NCBI GenBank assembly: GCA_023424965.1
Contig: JAFADI010000063.1
Coordinates: 1 to 39,412, forward strand
DNA length: 39,412 nt
Reading direction: 5' to 3'
From: Bacillota bacterium
GTDB lineage: Bacteria > Bacillota > Clostridia > Acetivibrionales > JAFADI01
Position numbers and translations under genes: made by a program. The notes under the pieces were generated by a model, which worked only from the letters and a program-made list of their open reading frames with translations, was not told the DNA's origin and did not search any database. Shown here piece by piece: positions 15,938 through 23,522 of this stretch (position 1 is its first letter; each line of letters opens with the position of its first letter).

Positions 15938-16561
15938 TCAGGCAGACCTTTTTCTTTTAAAAACAAATCGAAAGAGGATGGCCAGAATTATAACCGCGAT
16001 TATTCCGATGACACCATACTCAAAGCGTTTAAATATGGGCCTGATAACCGTTTCATACCTCTGTCCGAAAACATAGCCCAGATAGATCAAAATAAAGTTC
16101 CATGGGATCATGCCAATGAGAGAATAGAGAGTAAACTTCTTAATATCCATCCTGGCGATCCCGGCAGGCAGGGAAATAAAGGTCCTGATTACGGGAAGGA
16201 GCCTTCCGAAAAATACCGCCGCCGCTCCGTATTTGTTGAAGGTTTTTTCCGCATGATAAAAATGTTTCTCCGACACGAAGAAATACTTCCCATACCGAAG
16301 AATGAAAGGCCTTCCTCCATAATAGCCTACGGCGTATGCGATGTAGGAGCCTGCCAGACTGCCTGTGGCCACCGCCACATTGGCACCGAGAAGGTTGATG
16401 GAGCCATTGGCCACCATATGTCCCGCCAGGGGGAGGACCACTTCGCTGGGCAAGGGAATACAGGCGCTTTCAATCAGCATTCCGCCTCCGATACCCCAAT
16501 AGCCCAATGAATTTATGATATTTACAATCACTGCAAGAATACTTTCAATAAACTCTACCAT
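15938..16561 (-). CDS. DedA family membrane protein
   Basis: This 207-aa integral membrane protein has the DedA hallmarks: GGMLIESACIPLPSEVVLPLAGHMV near the N-terminus and FFGRLLPVIRTFISLPAGIARM in the middle, with about five hydrophobic segments and a basic tail (FKRKRSA). DedA proteins act as lipid carriers or scramblases, for example recycling undecaprenyl phosphate. The start ATG follows AGAGGTT; the 32 codons upstream overlap the LCP 3' region's spacer and were dropped. It lies 52 nt downstream of the LCP gene on the same strand, so the two probably form an envelope operon. Confidence 0.9.
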   Translation of the reverse strand: MVEFIESILAVIVNIINSLGYWGIGGGMLIESACIPLPSEVVLPLAGHMVANGSINLLGANVAVATGSLAGSYIAYAVGYYGGRPFILRYGKYFFVSEKHFYHAEKTFNKYGAAAVFFGRLLPVIRTFISLPAGIARMDIKKFTLYSLIGMIPWNFILIYLGYVFGQRYETVIRPIFKRFEYGVIGIIAVIILAILFRFVFKRKRSA

Positions 16562-16613
16562 TTTAACCTCTGTTTCCTTTACCGTATAATGGATAACCAG
16601 GCCAGCGCTTTGT

Positions 16614-17726
16614 CTATGGCATCGGGCCGCCTGTCCCGGCGGTATTTGTCTCCGCATTGGAGGGGTTGGCCTTTACAGCGTCCCCCGCTGGCTGTGCCGG
16701 CTTGGGAGCCTGCTGCTGTGAGGGCTTCTTTGTTGTGGTGGTATTTTGCTTTGTTTCCTTTTGGACCGGTTCCTTACTATTTATATTATTGTCAAATCCG
16801 CTTTTAGAATCAAAGTACTGCTTTATTATTTCCGCCGACTTTGCCTTGTCATGTACAAAGTACCAGCCGCTATGCTCGTTGCTGTCGGTGCCCGGCAGCC
16901 TGAGCATGATCACTTCTTCGGCTTTCAGCCTACCGATATTCCTGGCGAGCTTCAAGGCGTCGTCCATCTGTATGTTGGTTTCAACATTCTTAAAGATCAC
17001 GCTCATGATGCTGTTTAGTTTGGTTATATTATAAACATTCACCTTTTGGCTTATAACCTCTTTAATAAAGCTCTGCTGGGCATCGATCCTCTTTAAATCG
17101 CTGCCGTCGTAAAATTTCTTTATTTCGCTGGTATAACGGTTGGGCTGCCTGAAGCGCATGAACTGTTCCGCTTTTGCACCATCCATATGCTGCTGCCCCT
17201 TTTTCAGGTGCACGTGAAGATTCTGCAAAGGATCGTCGTAGTCCATATCCGCGGGCACGTTGAAGTCCACTCCTCCCAGGATATCGATTATTTTTTTGAA
17301 GGAAGAGGTATCAATATAAACGCAGTATTTGATGTTGACGCCCAAAAGACTGCTGACAGTGCTCACTGCAAACTTTTGCCCCCCTACGGGATAGGCCGAA
17401 TTGATCTTCGGCACGCTGGAGCCCTTTACCTGAACCTTTGTATCCCTGGGAATGGACAGCAGGGTCAGCTTGGCCGTGTTTGGATTGTAATTGGCCAGTA
17501 TGATGGTATCGGTATTCTTAGCCACCTTGTCGCCTCCGAGGACAAGTACATTCACAGAGTCCTTTTCCTGCAGGAAGGGAAGGACAATGTCGCCGAAATA
17601 CCCACTGGTATTACTGACGATAGAATTATCGATGATACCTACATAAGAAAGAATGAAAATTCCAAATATAAAAAGAGAAGACGCCAATATTACCGTAAGA
17701 ATCAAATAAAATTTTCTTAAGTTCAT
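16614..17726 (-). CDS. LytR-CpsA-Psr (LCP) family cell-wall glycopolymer ligase
   Basis: This 370-aa type II membrane protein has one N-terminal helix (about 7-31: FYLILTVILASSLFIFGIFILSY). The extracellular LCP domain (about 55-235) contains NVLVLGGDKVAKNTDTIILANYNP, LTLLSIPRDTKVQV, KINSAYPVGG and FMRFRQPNRYTSEIKKFYDGSDLKRIDAQQSFI, including the Arg/Asp residues that bind the polyprenyl-pyrophosphate substrate. LCP enzymes attach teichoic acid or other anionic glycans to peptidoglycan. The last 60 or so residues are a low-complexity K/Q/T/P/A tail ending TAGTGGPMP, probably wall-spanning. A consensus promoter lies about 100 nt upstream. Confidence 0.93.
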   Translation of the reverse strand: MNLRKFYLILTVILASSLFIFGIFILSYVGIIDNSIVSNTSGYFGDIVLPFLQEKDSVNVLVLGGDKVAKNTDTIILANYNPNTAKLTLLSIPRDTKVQVKGSSVPKINSAYPVGGQKFAVSTVSSLLGVNIKYCVYIDTSSFKKIIDILGGVDFNVPADMDYDDPLQNLHVHLKKGQQHMDGAKAEQFMRFRQPNRYTSEIKKFYDGSDLKRIDAQQSFIKEVISQKVNVYNITKLNSIMSVIFKNVETNIQMDDALKLARNIGRLKAEEVIMLRLPGTDSNEHSGWYFVHDKAKSAEIIKQYFDSKSGFDNNINSKEPVQKETKQNTTTTKKPSQQQAPKPAQPAGDAVKANPSNAETNTAGTGGPMP

Positions 17727-17829
17727 AAAAACCTCACCGTCAGGCTGTTAAATTGTGCCATTTAAAATGGCAAACGAAAAGTACTTGAGATAATTTTCAG
17801 CCTGCTCAAGCACTTGCATACACCATAAC

Positions 17830-17858
17830 ATTATATAAAACCCGGTATTCTTTGTCAA
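17830..17858 (-). promoter_or_regulatory. consensus promoter of the LCP-DedA operon
   Basis: On the minus strand, TTGACA (17858-17853) and TATAAT (17835-17830) are separated by 17 nt. Both boxes are perfect. The leader is about 97 nt. Confidence 0.85.
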
Positions 17859-17888
17859 ATCAAGCATTGAACGAAGTTTGAAGATACG

Positions 17889-17908
17889 CCTCCCTGAATC
17901 GGGAGGCA
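17889..17908 (-). terminator. hairpin downstream of the 17973-18659 gene
   Basis: GCCTCCC (17889-17895), loop TGAATC, GGGAGGC (17902-17908). It sits 65 nt beyond the stop of the minus-strand gene and before the LCP promoter. The T-tract is poor (GTATCTTC). Confidence 0.5.
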
Positions 17909-17972
17909 TATATACACCAAGTGATTTTGCTTAATTTAAAGTACATGGACAGTTTTTGCCGAGACATTAAAA

Positions 17973-18659
17973 CTAATTGGAATCACTACTATTACAACAT
18001 GAATATTGGAATTGTGGTTGGGTTTGAATATAATAACCAGACCTTACTTCACTTACCCAGTTTTGAAAAATTGATTTCCAGTCATTTCTGGCAAAGAATG
18101 TTTCAATTGGATTCGCAACGGTAGAATCCCATTCCAGGATTAAAAAAGGACCGATTCCAAAAGACCATATTCCATTTTGTATCACACCGGTTTCTCTTAT
18201 AAGCAACAAAGGCAGTCCATATAAATAAGCCATTCCCGGCTCTATCTGTGCAAATGGGCTTCCTTCCCAGGTCGTTACCCCGACAGGTTGATTAAGATTG
18301 TTTTGAATAATGGTAACTTCATTTTGCCTTAAATTAAGTGATACCATTCCATAACTGGATAAAATCATACGACGGATATTCGTTAATGGTGTTTCAGGAT
18401 ATTGCTCGGACTCAGGCAGTGTTCGAGGAAAAAGCAAGGCCTTCCTGATTTCTCTGATTATTGCATCGACAAATTGCTGTTGTACAGTATTTAGACGAGT
18501 TGGATGGCTTAAAAATACCGGAATCCGAAATAAAAGGTTTGATGACTCTCTCATTAATTCGGAAGGTGCTGCGCCCATATTCGCGTTATTTACTTTCGTT
18601 CCTGCTTTTTGGGAATAGTTATTCATGTCTAAATCAATCTGAACATCATATATATCCAT
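17973..18659 (-). CDS. conserved hypothetical protein, possible nucleotide-binding Rossmann-like fold
   Basis: This 228-aa protein has no signal or membrane segment. After a variable N-terminal 40 residues it shows FRIPVFLSHPTRLNTVQQQFVDAIIREIRKALLFPRTLPESEQYPETPLTNIRRMILSSYGMVSLNLR, then a segment PLLLIRETGVIQNGIWSFGIGPFLI. The alternation of beta strand (PVFLSHP), long helix, PRTL strand, helix and hydrophobic strand resembles the TIR/nucleoside-deoxyribosyltransferase type of flavodoxin-like fold. No catalytic residue can be assigned with confidence. The C-terminus holds a CC pair and is Q/S/N-rich. AGAGG precedes the ATG at 18659; a GTG three codons earlier is less likely. It is divergent from the fucU-like gene and A/T-rich. 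Confidence 0.55.
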   Translation of the reverse strand: MDIYDVQIDLDMNNYSQKAGTKVNNANMGAAPSELMRESSNLLFRIPVFLSHPTRLNTVQQQFVDAIIREIRKALLFPRTLPESEQYPETPLTNIRRMILSSYGMVSLNLRQNEVTIIQNNLNQPVGVTTWEGSPFAQIEPGMAYLYGLPLLLIRETGVIQNGIWSFGIGPFLILEWDSTVANPIETFFARNDWKSIFQNWVSEVRSGYYIQTQPQFQYSCCNSSDSN

Positions 18660-18803
18660 AGTTATCACCTCTTTAATCTATAATATTCTGTAGACAAAAA
18701 ATGTGGTTCACTTTTCTGTTAATTATGTAAACTATGTGGCAATTACAGCCGGGCCGAACTGTCTCCATGCAAATAGGCTTTTCATTTCCAGAGATAGCTA
18801 ATC

Positions 18804-18831
18804 TTGACAGATAACATTGTAAGTATATAAT
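18804..18831 (+). promoter_or_regulatory. consensus promoter of the FucU/RbsD-like gene
   Basis: Perfect TTGACA (18804-18809) and TATAAT (18826-18831) with a 16-nt spacer, 70 nt before the start codon, in the divergent intergenic region. Confidence 0.8.
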
Positions 18832-18900
18832 TTTAACTATAATCATTAGAGTCCTTTATATTCAATAAACTCAAAAGTTATTCTTTGGGGAGATGATACT

Positions 18901-19374
18901 ATGCTGATGAAGATATCGGATCTGATCACACCTGAAATTTATGAAGTGATTTATCGAATGGGGCATCTCGACGAGTTGGTTATCGCCGATGCAAATTATA
19001 TGGCATCTGCAATGAGCAAAAAGGTCGTATATTCTTACTCACAGGAAAACCATATACTATTAGCCGAGATATTGAAATACTTCCCCTTAGATGAAGATGA
19101 GGAGTTTCCGGTTACAATAATGTCTCTCGATTATGGGATTTATGAAGAGCCCCAGATTTGGGAGGATTATCAGAATGTGTTGAAAAAAATTCCTTCTTCT
19201 AAATCGCTTATATTGAATAAAATATCCCGTAAGGAATTCTACCAGCGTACCAGAGATGCTTATGCAACCATACAGACTTCCGATCCTCGCGTTATGGGAG
19301 ATATTATAATCAGAAAAGGTTTTGTTTTTTCTGATTATAGTAACATGCAGAACACAATACGCAAAGTTAAATAA
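18901..19374 (+). CDS. RbsD/FucU family sugar mutarotase-like protein
   Basis: This 157-aa protein opens with LITPEIYEVIYRMGHLDELVIADANYMASAM, matching the RbsD/FucU pattern (catalytic His in MGH.D, then ADAN). It closes with EFYQRTRDAYATIQTSDPRVMGDIIIRKGFVF, the family's C-terminal block with the YA..QT.D motif. These decameric or smaller proteins interconvert anomers of fucose or ribose. No fucose or ribose catabolic gene lies nearby, so the substrate is open. GGGGAG lies 6 nt before the ATG at 18901; an in-frame ATG two codons on is possible. Promoter boxes upstream are near perfect. Confidence 0.78.
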   Translation: MLMKISDLITPEIYEVIYRMGHLDELVIADANYMASAMSKKVVYSYSQENHILLAEILKYFPLDEDEEFPVTIMSLDYGIYEEPQIWEDYQNVLKKIPSSKSLILNKISRKEFYQRTRDAYATIQTSDPRVMGDIIIRKGFVFSDYSNMQNTIRKVK

Positions 19375-19498
19375 TCATAGGACTACTTCTCTGTCAATAT
19401 ACTGGCACTTTCAAATTTATTGCCGATAAATTAACCGAATTTGGAAAGTTAAAAACACTAAAAATATTTCAAATAATTTATTTGTAACGAGGATAATT

Positions 19499-20242
19499 AT
19501 GGTAACAAGAAAATTTGAAGAACTAGCTATGAATGCATGGCCGTCATTGCAAACAAAATTGTATGATGGATGGGTGCTCAGATTTGCCAATGGATATACT
19601 AGAAGAGCAAACGCAGTATGCCCGATTTATGAATCTACCCTTTCCTTAGATGAAAAAATAGATTTTTGCGAAAAAGAATATGAATTACAAAATCTTCCTG
19701 CCCAATTCAAACTAACCGCTGAGAGTAAGCCCAAAGGAATTGATTCCAGGCTGGAGGAGAGGGGATATGTCAGAATAAATGAGACAACATTGAGAACGAT
19801 GGATTTAAGTCAATATGCTTGTCCTGAATCTCATGATGTCATTGTTGAATCACAGTTTAACGACAAATGGCTGGCTGGATTTTTTGAGTGCTCGAATATC
19901 GTTGATAAAGAAGTTCAGTTATCCGCCAGAAAAATTTTGAATAATATCCTGGGGCCAGTTATCTACGTGACAAAACAAATGGAAGGTAAGATTGTAGCAT
20001 GCGGATATGGTGCGATTGAAGGAGATTATGTCGGTATATTTGATATTGTCGTTGATGAGAATTTTAGAAGAAATGGATATGGAAATGACATAATGAACGG
20101 AATTCTTAAAACGGCATTAAAAATGGATATTAAAATTGCTTATTTACAGGTCACTGCAGGTAACATACCTGCTGAGAAATTGTATGAAAAAATTGGTTTT
20201 AAAGAGGCCTATCGATATTGGTATAGAAAATCGGAAAAATAG
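19499..20242 (+). CDS. GNAT family N-acetyltransferase
   Basis: In this 247-aa protein the C-terminal GNAT domain (about 130-245) shows motif A IVDENFRRNGYGNDIMNGIL (acetyl-CoA loop RRNGYG) and motif B YLQVTAGNIPAEKLYEKIGFKEAYRYWYR. The N-terminal half (WPSLQTKLYDGWVLRFANGYTRRANAVCPIY) is the extra domain seen in a subgroup of GCN5-like proteins. The substrate is unknown. The ATG follows ACGAGG. It is A/T-rich like its neighbours, with a 124-nt gap upstream in which no convincing promoter was recognised. Confidence 0.85.
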   Translation: MVTRKFEELAMNAWPSLQTKLYDGWVLRFANGYTRRANAVCPIYESTLSLDEKIDFCEKEYELQNLPAQFKLTAESKPKGIDSRLEERGYVRINETTLRTMDLSQYACPESHDVIVESQFNDKWLAGFFECSNIVDKEVQLSARKILNNILGPVIYVTKQMEGKIVACGYGAIEGDYVGIFDIVVDENFRRNGYGNDIMNGILKTALKMDIKIAYLQVTAGNIPAEKLYEKIGFKEAYRYWYRKSEK

Positions 20243-20333
20243 ACTGTACCGGTCAAAAGAATGTAACGTTGAAAGGAGGCTAATTCAACTTAAAACGATA
20301 GCTGTCGAAAAAAAGAAGATAGGAGGGTTGAAA

Positions 20334-20753
20334 ATGAACCAAGATATTATTGGCAAAGCAGAAGCGATTATTGCAAAGAATACAGGCATAGGTACATATT
20401 GTGTATTATCTCTGATAGACTTGGATGGCTATCCAATAGCGTCCACGATAACTGCCTCAAAAGCAGAGGGCATCAACTGGCTTACATTTTGTACCGGGCT
20501 GGGTGGAACAAGAACCAACCGGATCGACAAGTGTAACCGGGCAAGTGTTTGTTTTAATTCCGATGATTACAATATCACACTGGTTGGTACAATCGAGATA
20601 CTGACCGATCCAGCTGTGAAAAAGGAAATGTGGTATGAAGGCCTGGAGAATCATTTCAGCGGGCCGGAGGACCCCAATTATTGTGTTTTGCGTTTTAAAA
20701 CAGAACGCTATAATCTCTTTGTAGATTGGAAAGAAGTAAGAGGAAGATTATAA
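20334..20753 (+). CDS. pyridoxamine 5'-phosphate oxidase-like flavin-binding protein
   Basis: This 139-aa protein has the split-barrel pattern AEAIIAKNTGIGTYCVLSLIDLDGYPIASTIT, then INWLTFCTGLGGTRTNRIDKCNRASVCFNSDDYNITLVGTIEILTD and VLRFKTERYNLFVDWKEVRG. This is the small PNPOx/general-stress-26 type that binds FMN or F420-like cofactors. A true PdxH function is unlikely because the C-terminal substrate motif is absent. The start ATG at 20334 has AGGAGGG upstream; the long in-frame extension to 20136 overlaps the acetyltransferase and was rejected. Confidence 0.8.
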   Translation: MNQDIIGKAEAIIAKNTGIGTYCVLSLIDLDGYPIASTITASKAEGINWLTFCTGLGGTRTNRIDKCNRASVCFNSDDYNITLVGTIEILTDPAVKKEMWYEGLENHFSGPEDPNYCVLRFKTERYNLFVDWKEVRGRL

Positions 20754-20799
20754 GCGTAATCGTGAATGCAGGATGTTAGCTGGAAGTCCTTGAAAAGGC

Positions 20800-20817
20800 C
20801 GCGCCTTCCATGGCGCG
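20800..20817 (+). terminator. short GC-rich hairpin before the cupin gene
   Basis: CGCGCC (20800-20805), loop TTCCAT, GGCGCG (20812-20817), followed by ATTTGTT. It is a modest terminator candidate for the preceding PNPOx gene. Confidence 0.45.
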
Positions 20818-20861
20818 ATTTGTTCATCATATAAAATATTTGTACTTCGGGGGTTAAGTTT

Positions 20862-21371
20862 ATGGCGAAGATATTTAGACAAAAGGAAGTAGCATTTACT
20901 CAGCGGAATTCACCTATTCCCGAGTTTTCATGGCATACAAGTCCCAATTTAACTGATATGGTGAAATCAAAACGTTTAAATTTTGATATTAAGCTAATCG
21001 GCCCCGGTAAATATTCTTATCCGTATCACTTTCATAGAAATGCGGAAGAGTTATTTGTGATTTTGTCCGGGAAAGCCATCCTGAGGACACCTGCTGGGTT
21101 TGAAGAGCTGTGTGAAGGTGATATTGTGTTTTTCGAAATTGGTCCTACGGGTGCACATCAAATCTTTAACCACACAGATAAGCCATGTAAATATCTTGAT
21201 GTTCGAACACTTGCGGAGATTGATGTCTGCGAGTATCCTGATTCGGGGAAAATAAACATTTTGCCGAACGACGAGGTCTATGAAACTGCCGACAGCGTCA
21301 GTTATTATAAGGGCGAAGATAAGGTGAGTGAAAACTGGCCCGCTGAAATCATTAAGAGGGGGCAGAAATAA
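20862..21371 (+). CDS. cupin-domain protein
   Basis: This 169-aa protein is a single conserved beta-barrel. Cupin motif 1 is PYHFHRNAEELFVILSGKAILRT (metal ligands His, His, Glu) and motif 2 is GDIVFFEIGPTGAHQIFNHTDKPCKYLDV (final His). It resembles small cytosolic cupins that bind a divalent metal and sugars or xenobiotics; the reaction cannot be predicted. The ATG follows CGGGGG. Stand-alone, with a GC-rich hairpin upstream. It lies in the A/T-rich accessory run. Confidence 0.85.
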   Translation: MAKIFRQKEVAFTQRNSPIPEFSWHTSPNLTDMVKSKRLNFDIKLIGPGKYSYPYHFHRNAEELFVILSGKAILRTPAGFEELCEGDIVFFEIGPTGAHQIFNHTDKPCKYLDVRTLAEIDVCEYPDSGKINILPNDEVYETADSVSYYKGEDKVSENWPAEIIKRGQK

Positions 21372-21559
21372 AATAAAGAGCCCGGTATGTACCCTATCCT
21401 TTTAGAACGGTACAAACAGAATGGAGTTGAAAATACGGATGAAATCCTTAAGGAAATTTTTATATACAAAAACTAGCTTTATAGAAGGCCAGGATGTTAT
21501 ACATAATCATGGTGCTTTGTCCGCATGTCGTGTATGGAAAGATTTATAGGAGTTGTTTT

Positions 21560-22093
21560 ATGACGAAAAAGCTGACAATTGGAATAGCCATTTTAACCGT
21601 ATGTATACTCTTTTTTACAATTTATTTTTTACAACAATCGATGGGTATTAAGGCATCTGATATCGAAATCAAAGGACAATTATCTCGAAACGATGGTGGA
21701 ATCTTCGAAAACAAAAAATATGTAATTGAATTCACAGTGACAAAAAAGAAATCGGGCAAGGCTATGCTGTATCCTTTTGCCAAAGGATTAATTAACCCTA
21801 CTTTCGAGGATCGCGAAGCAGAAAAAATTGGGGGAGTAGGTACCGGTGGAGACGGGTATGGCGCTGTTATTGACAGGCTAAAAAAGTATAAGATTTTAGA
21901 TAAGGCTGAAGAAACAGAGGTATTGGGATTTAACTGCCCGGAGGAAGTAGGTACTCATAAATTCAAAGTGTATTATGACAAATTAAACAGTGAAGAGATA
22001 CCACAACAAGTGTATATCACATACTTGAACCTGGATGAAAAGTTTGGCATTTCCGACTATTGGACCAAGACTGAAACTATTAAACTCAATTAA
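21560..22093 (+). CDS. membrane-anchored extracytoplasmic protein, unknown function
   Basis: This 177-aa protein has an N-terminal signal-anchor (MTKKLTIGIAILTVCILFFTIYFLQ), so most of it lies outside the membrane. The rest shows beta-rich sequence (VIEFTVTKKKSGKAMLYPF, GTHKFKVYYDKLNSEEIPQQVYITYL) and a Gly-rich stretch GGVGTGGDGYGA. No lipobox and no known family was recognised. TAGGAG lies 7 nt before the ATG at 21560; the in-frame codons to 21494 lack a ribosome site. An attC-like palindrome lies 60 nt downstream. Confidence 0.55.
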   Translation: MTKKLTIGIAILTVCILFFTIYFLQQSMGIKASDIEIKGQLSRNDGGIFENKKYVIEFTVTKKKSGKAMLYPFAKGLINPTFEDREAEKIGGVGTGGDGYGAVIDRLKKYKILDKAEETEVLGFNCPEEVGTHKFKVYYDKLNSEEIPQQVYITYLNLDEKFGISDYWTKTETIKLN

Positions 22094-22150
22094 TTATTTA
22101 TTAAGTGCAGCTATCTGGGGCTACTCTGAATATTGGAGCGCCCTGCCTGC

Positions 22151-22200
22151 GTATAACAAAAGGACCTTATGCGGGTTTCGTAGAAATAAGACGTTGAAAC
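22151..22200 (+). other. attC-like imperfect palindrome (site i)
   Basis: GTATAAC (22151-22157) opens and CGTTGAAAC (22192-22200) closes a 50-bp segment with an inner stem CTTAT / ATAAG (22166-22170, 22186-22190). The outer boxes fit the integron core pattern only partly. Confidence 0.25.
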
Positions 22201-22260
22201 TTTCATTTATTCTACGGTTGTGATATATTTAGCATATTATGGAATAAAGAGGTGTTTACG

Positions 22261-22665
22261 GTGGGGATTCGATTTGATGCTGTAGGGTTATTTGTGAGTG
22301 ATTTAAATGTTATGGTTCCATTCTATCGGGATGTAATGGGATTGGAGATTGATTGGGATGGTGGATCCTATGCAGAATTTAAGCACGAAGGCATACGTTT
22401 TATGATGTACGGTCGTAAAGACTTTGAGAAACTAACCGGACAGGCTTTGACATACCCGGACGGACTTAATGGCACCCTTGAACTTGCCGTTGACTATCCG
22501 CTTTTTTCTGATGTTGATAAAGAATTCGAGAGGCTTGTCTGTCTGGGTGCCAAGCCCGTATATTATCCTAAAAATGAACCCTGGGGAATGAGGTCAAGCT
22601 ATATTGCCGATCCAGATGGAAATTTAATAGAAATCGGTTCATGGGGAAAAGGTGAAGTGAAATAG
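22261..22665 (+). CDS. VOC (glyoxalase/bleomycin-resistance) family protein
   Basis: This 134-aa protein has the VOC pattern: FDAVGLFVSDLNVMVPFYRDVMGLEIDWDGG, then FKHEGIRFMMYGRKDF, and the C-terminal PWGMRSSYIADPDGNLIEIGSW. The metal-ligand Glu in DPDGNLIE is present. Members include dioxygenases, isomerases and drug-binding proteins; the function cannot be assigned. GTG at 22261 has AAAGAGG 8 nt upstream; GTG at 22252 overlaps it. Only 14 nt separate it from the next membrane-protein gene, so the pair is probably one operon or cassette. Confidence 0.8.
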   Translation: MGIRFDAVGLFVSDLNVMVPFYRDVMGLEIDWDGGSYAEFKHEGIRFMMYGRKDFEKLTGQALTYPDGLNGTLELAVDYPLFSDVDKEFERLVCLGAKPVYYPKNEPWGMRSSYIADPDGNLIEIGSWGKGEVK

Positions 22666-22679
22666 ATCTTGAAGGGAAA

Positions 22680-23300
22680 ATGGATATGAAGCTGGTAAGA
22701 GGTTTACTTATAGGAATATATACGAATATTTTATTCGTTATCTTACTATTAGCGCTTATGTTCATAAGTTCAACAAACCCGAGTATTGGAGGGCGGCTAC
22801 TTTTAGGAGTCTTGTTTGCAGCAATAATTTCAGGCATTTTTAATATGGTATTGGGTATATTAAATATATGGAGTGCATTTCAACTATACAGGAAGAAGGA
22901 ATATACAGTTGTTCGAAAACGAATGAAAGTACTAAAGCTAGGGTCAATCCCGTTCTTTATTATAAATTTTTTGGTATATTTTTTGTTATTCATTTTATTT
23001 GTGGCAGCTTCCCGAGGCATCCTATTATTTACTCCAATCCCGTTATTCTTTACAGTTTTTATTTTTTTCACTTACCTTATTGTTATATTTACATCATCGT
23101 ATGGAATCGGCTTTCTAGCTATCGTCAAGAGAGAAAAGAAAATAAATACAGGGAGTTTTGTAATTCATATCTTACTTCAATTATGCTTTGTCCTGGATGT
23201 ATTTGATACTATTATATTGCTATTTAAATATAAAAAAGATTTAGCAAGTGACGCACATCCAAGTGTGGCTCCGAGTAACGGGGGCCTCGACATAAGCTAA
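22680..23300 (+). CDS. multi-pass membrane protein, unknown function
   Basis: This 206-aa protein has about five hydrophobic segments (about 10-30, 40-62, 85-110, 118-142, 160-180). A basic loop YRKKEYTVVRKRMKVLK separates helices 2 and 3, and a hydrophilic tail ends SNGGLDIS. No family was recognised. Its start is either ATG 22680 or ATG 22686, both behind GAAGGG. The stop codon TAA at 23298-23300 lies inside the attC-like segment, as often seen when a cassette gene reads into its recombination site. Confidence 0.6.
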   Translation: MDMKLVRGLLIGIYTNILFVILLLALMFISSTNPSIGGRLLLGVLFAAIISGIFNMVLGILNIWSAFQLYRKKEYTVVRKRMKVLKLGSIPFFIINFLVYFLLFILFVAASRGILLFTPIPLFFTVFIFFTYLIVIFTSSYGIGFLAIVKREKKINTGSFVIHILLQLCFVLDVFDTIILLFKYKKDLASDAHPSVAPSNGGLDIS

Positions 23301-23354
23301 CAATGTCTTCGTAAAAGTAAATACAATGCTAGCAGCATATACAAGGCGTTAGGT
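23295..23354 (+). other. attC-like site (site ii)
   Basis: AGCTAAC (23295-23301) and GTTAGGT (23348-23354) are inverted copies with one mismatch. The second fits the integron R' consensus GTTRRRY exactly; the first misses RYYYAAC at one position. Inside, GTCTT (23305-23309) can pair with AAGGC (23343-23347; one G-T), and ATGCT-agc-AGCAT (23327-23339) is a perfect small hairpin. The total length of 60 bp is typical of attC. The recognition rests on sequence pattern alone. Confidence 0.45.
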
Positions 23355-23522
23355 AAAATTGGTTTCATAAAGCAGCTATATCGTGTGGCGGCCGTGCATA
23401 ATGAAACTCATAAAAAATGGCACAATGAAAAAATGTGGTACAATATGGATATGCTGCGTCGAATTGTTTGCATAGATAAAAAGTGTAAATCTCAATTATT
23501 AACTTTTAAGGGAGTTAAAAAT

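Noticed and set aside
21387..21476. 29-codon frame starting MYPILLERYKQNG between the cupin gene and the next gene
   Set aside because: No ribosome site before the ATG and no continuation upstream; possibly a gene remnant, but it cannot be supported.
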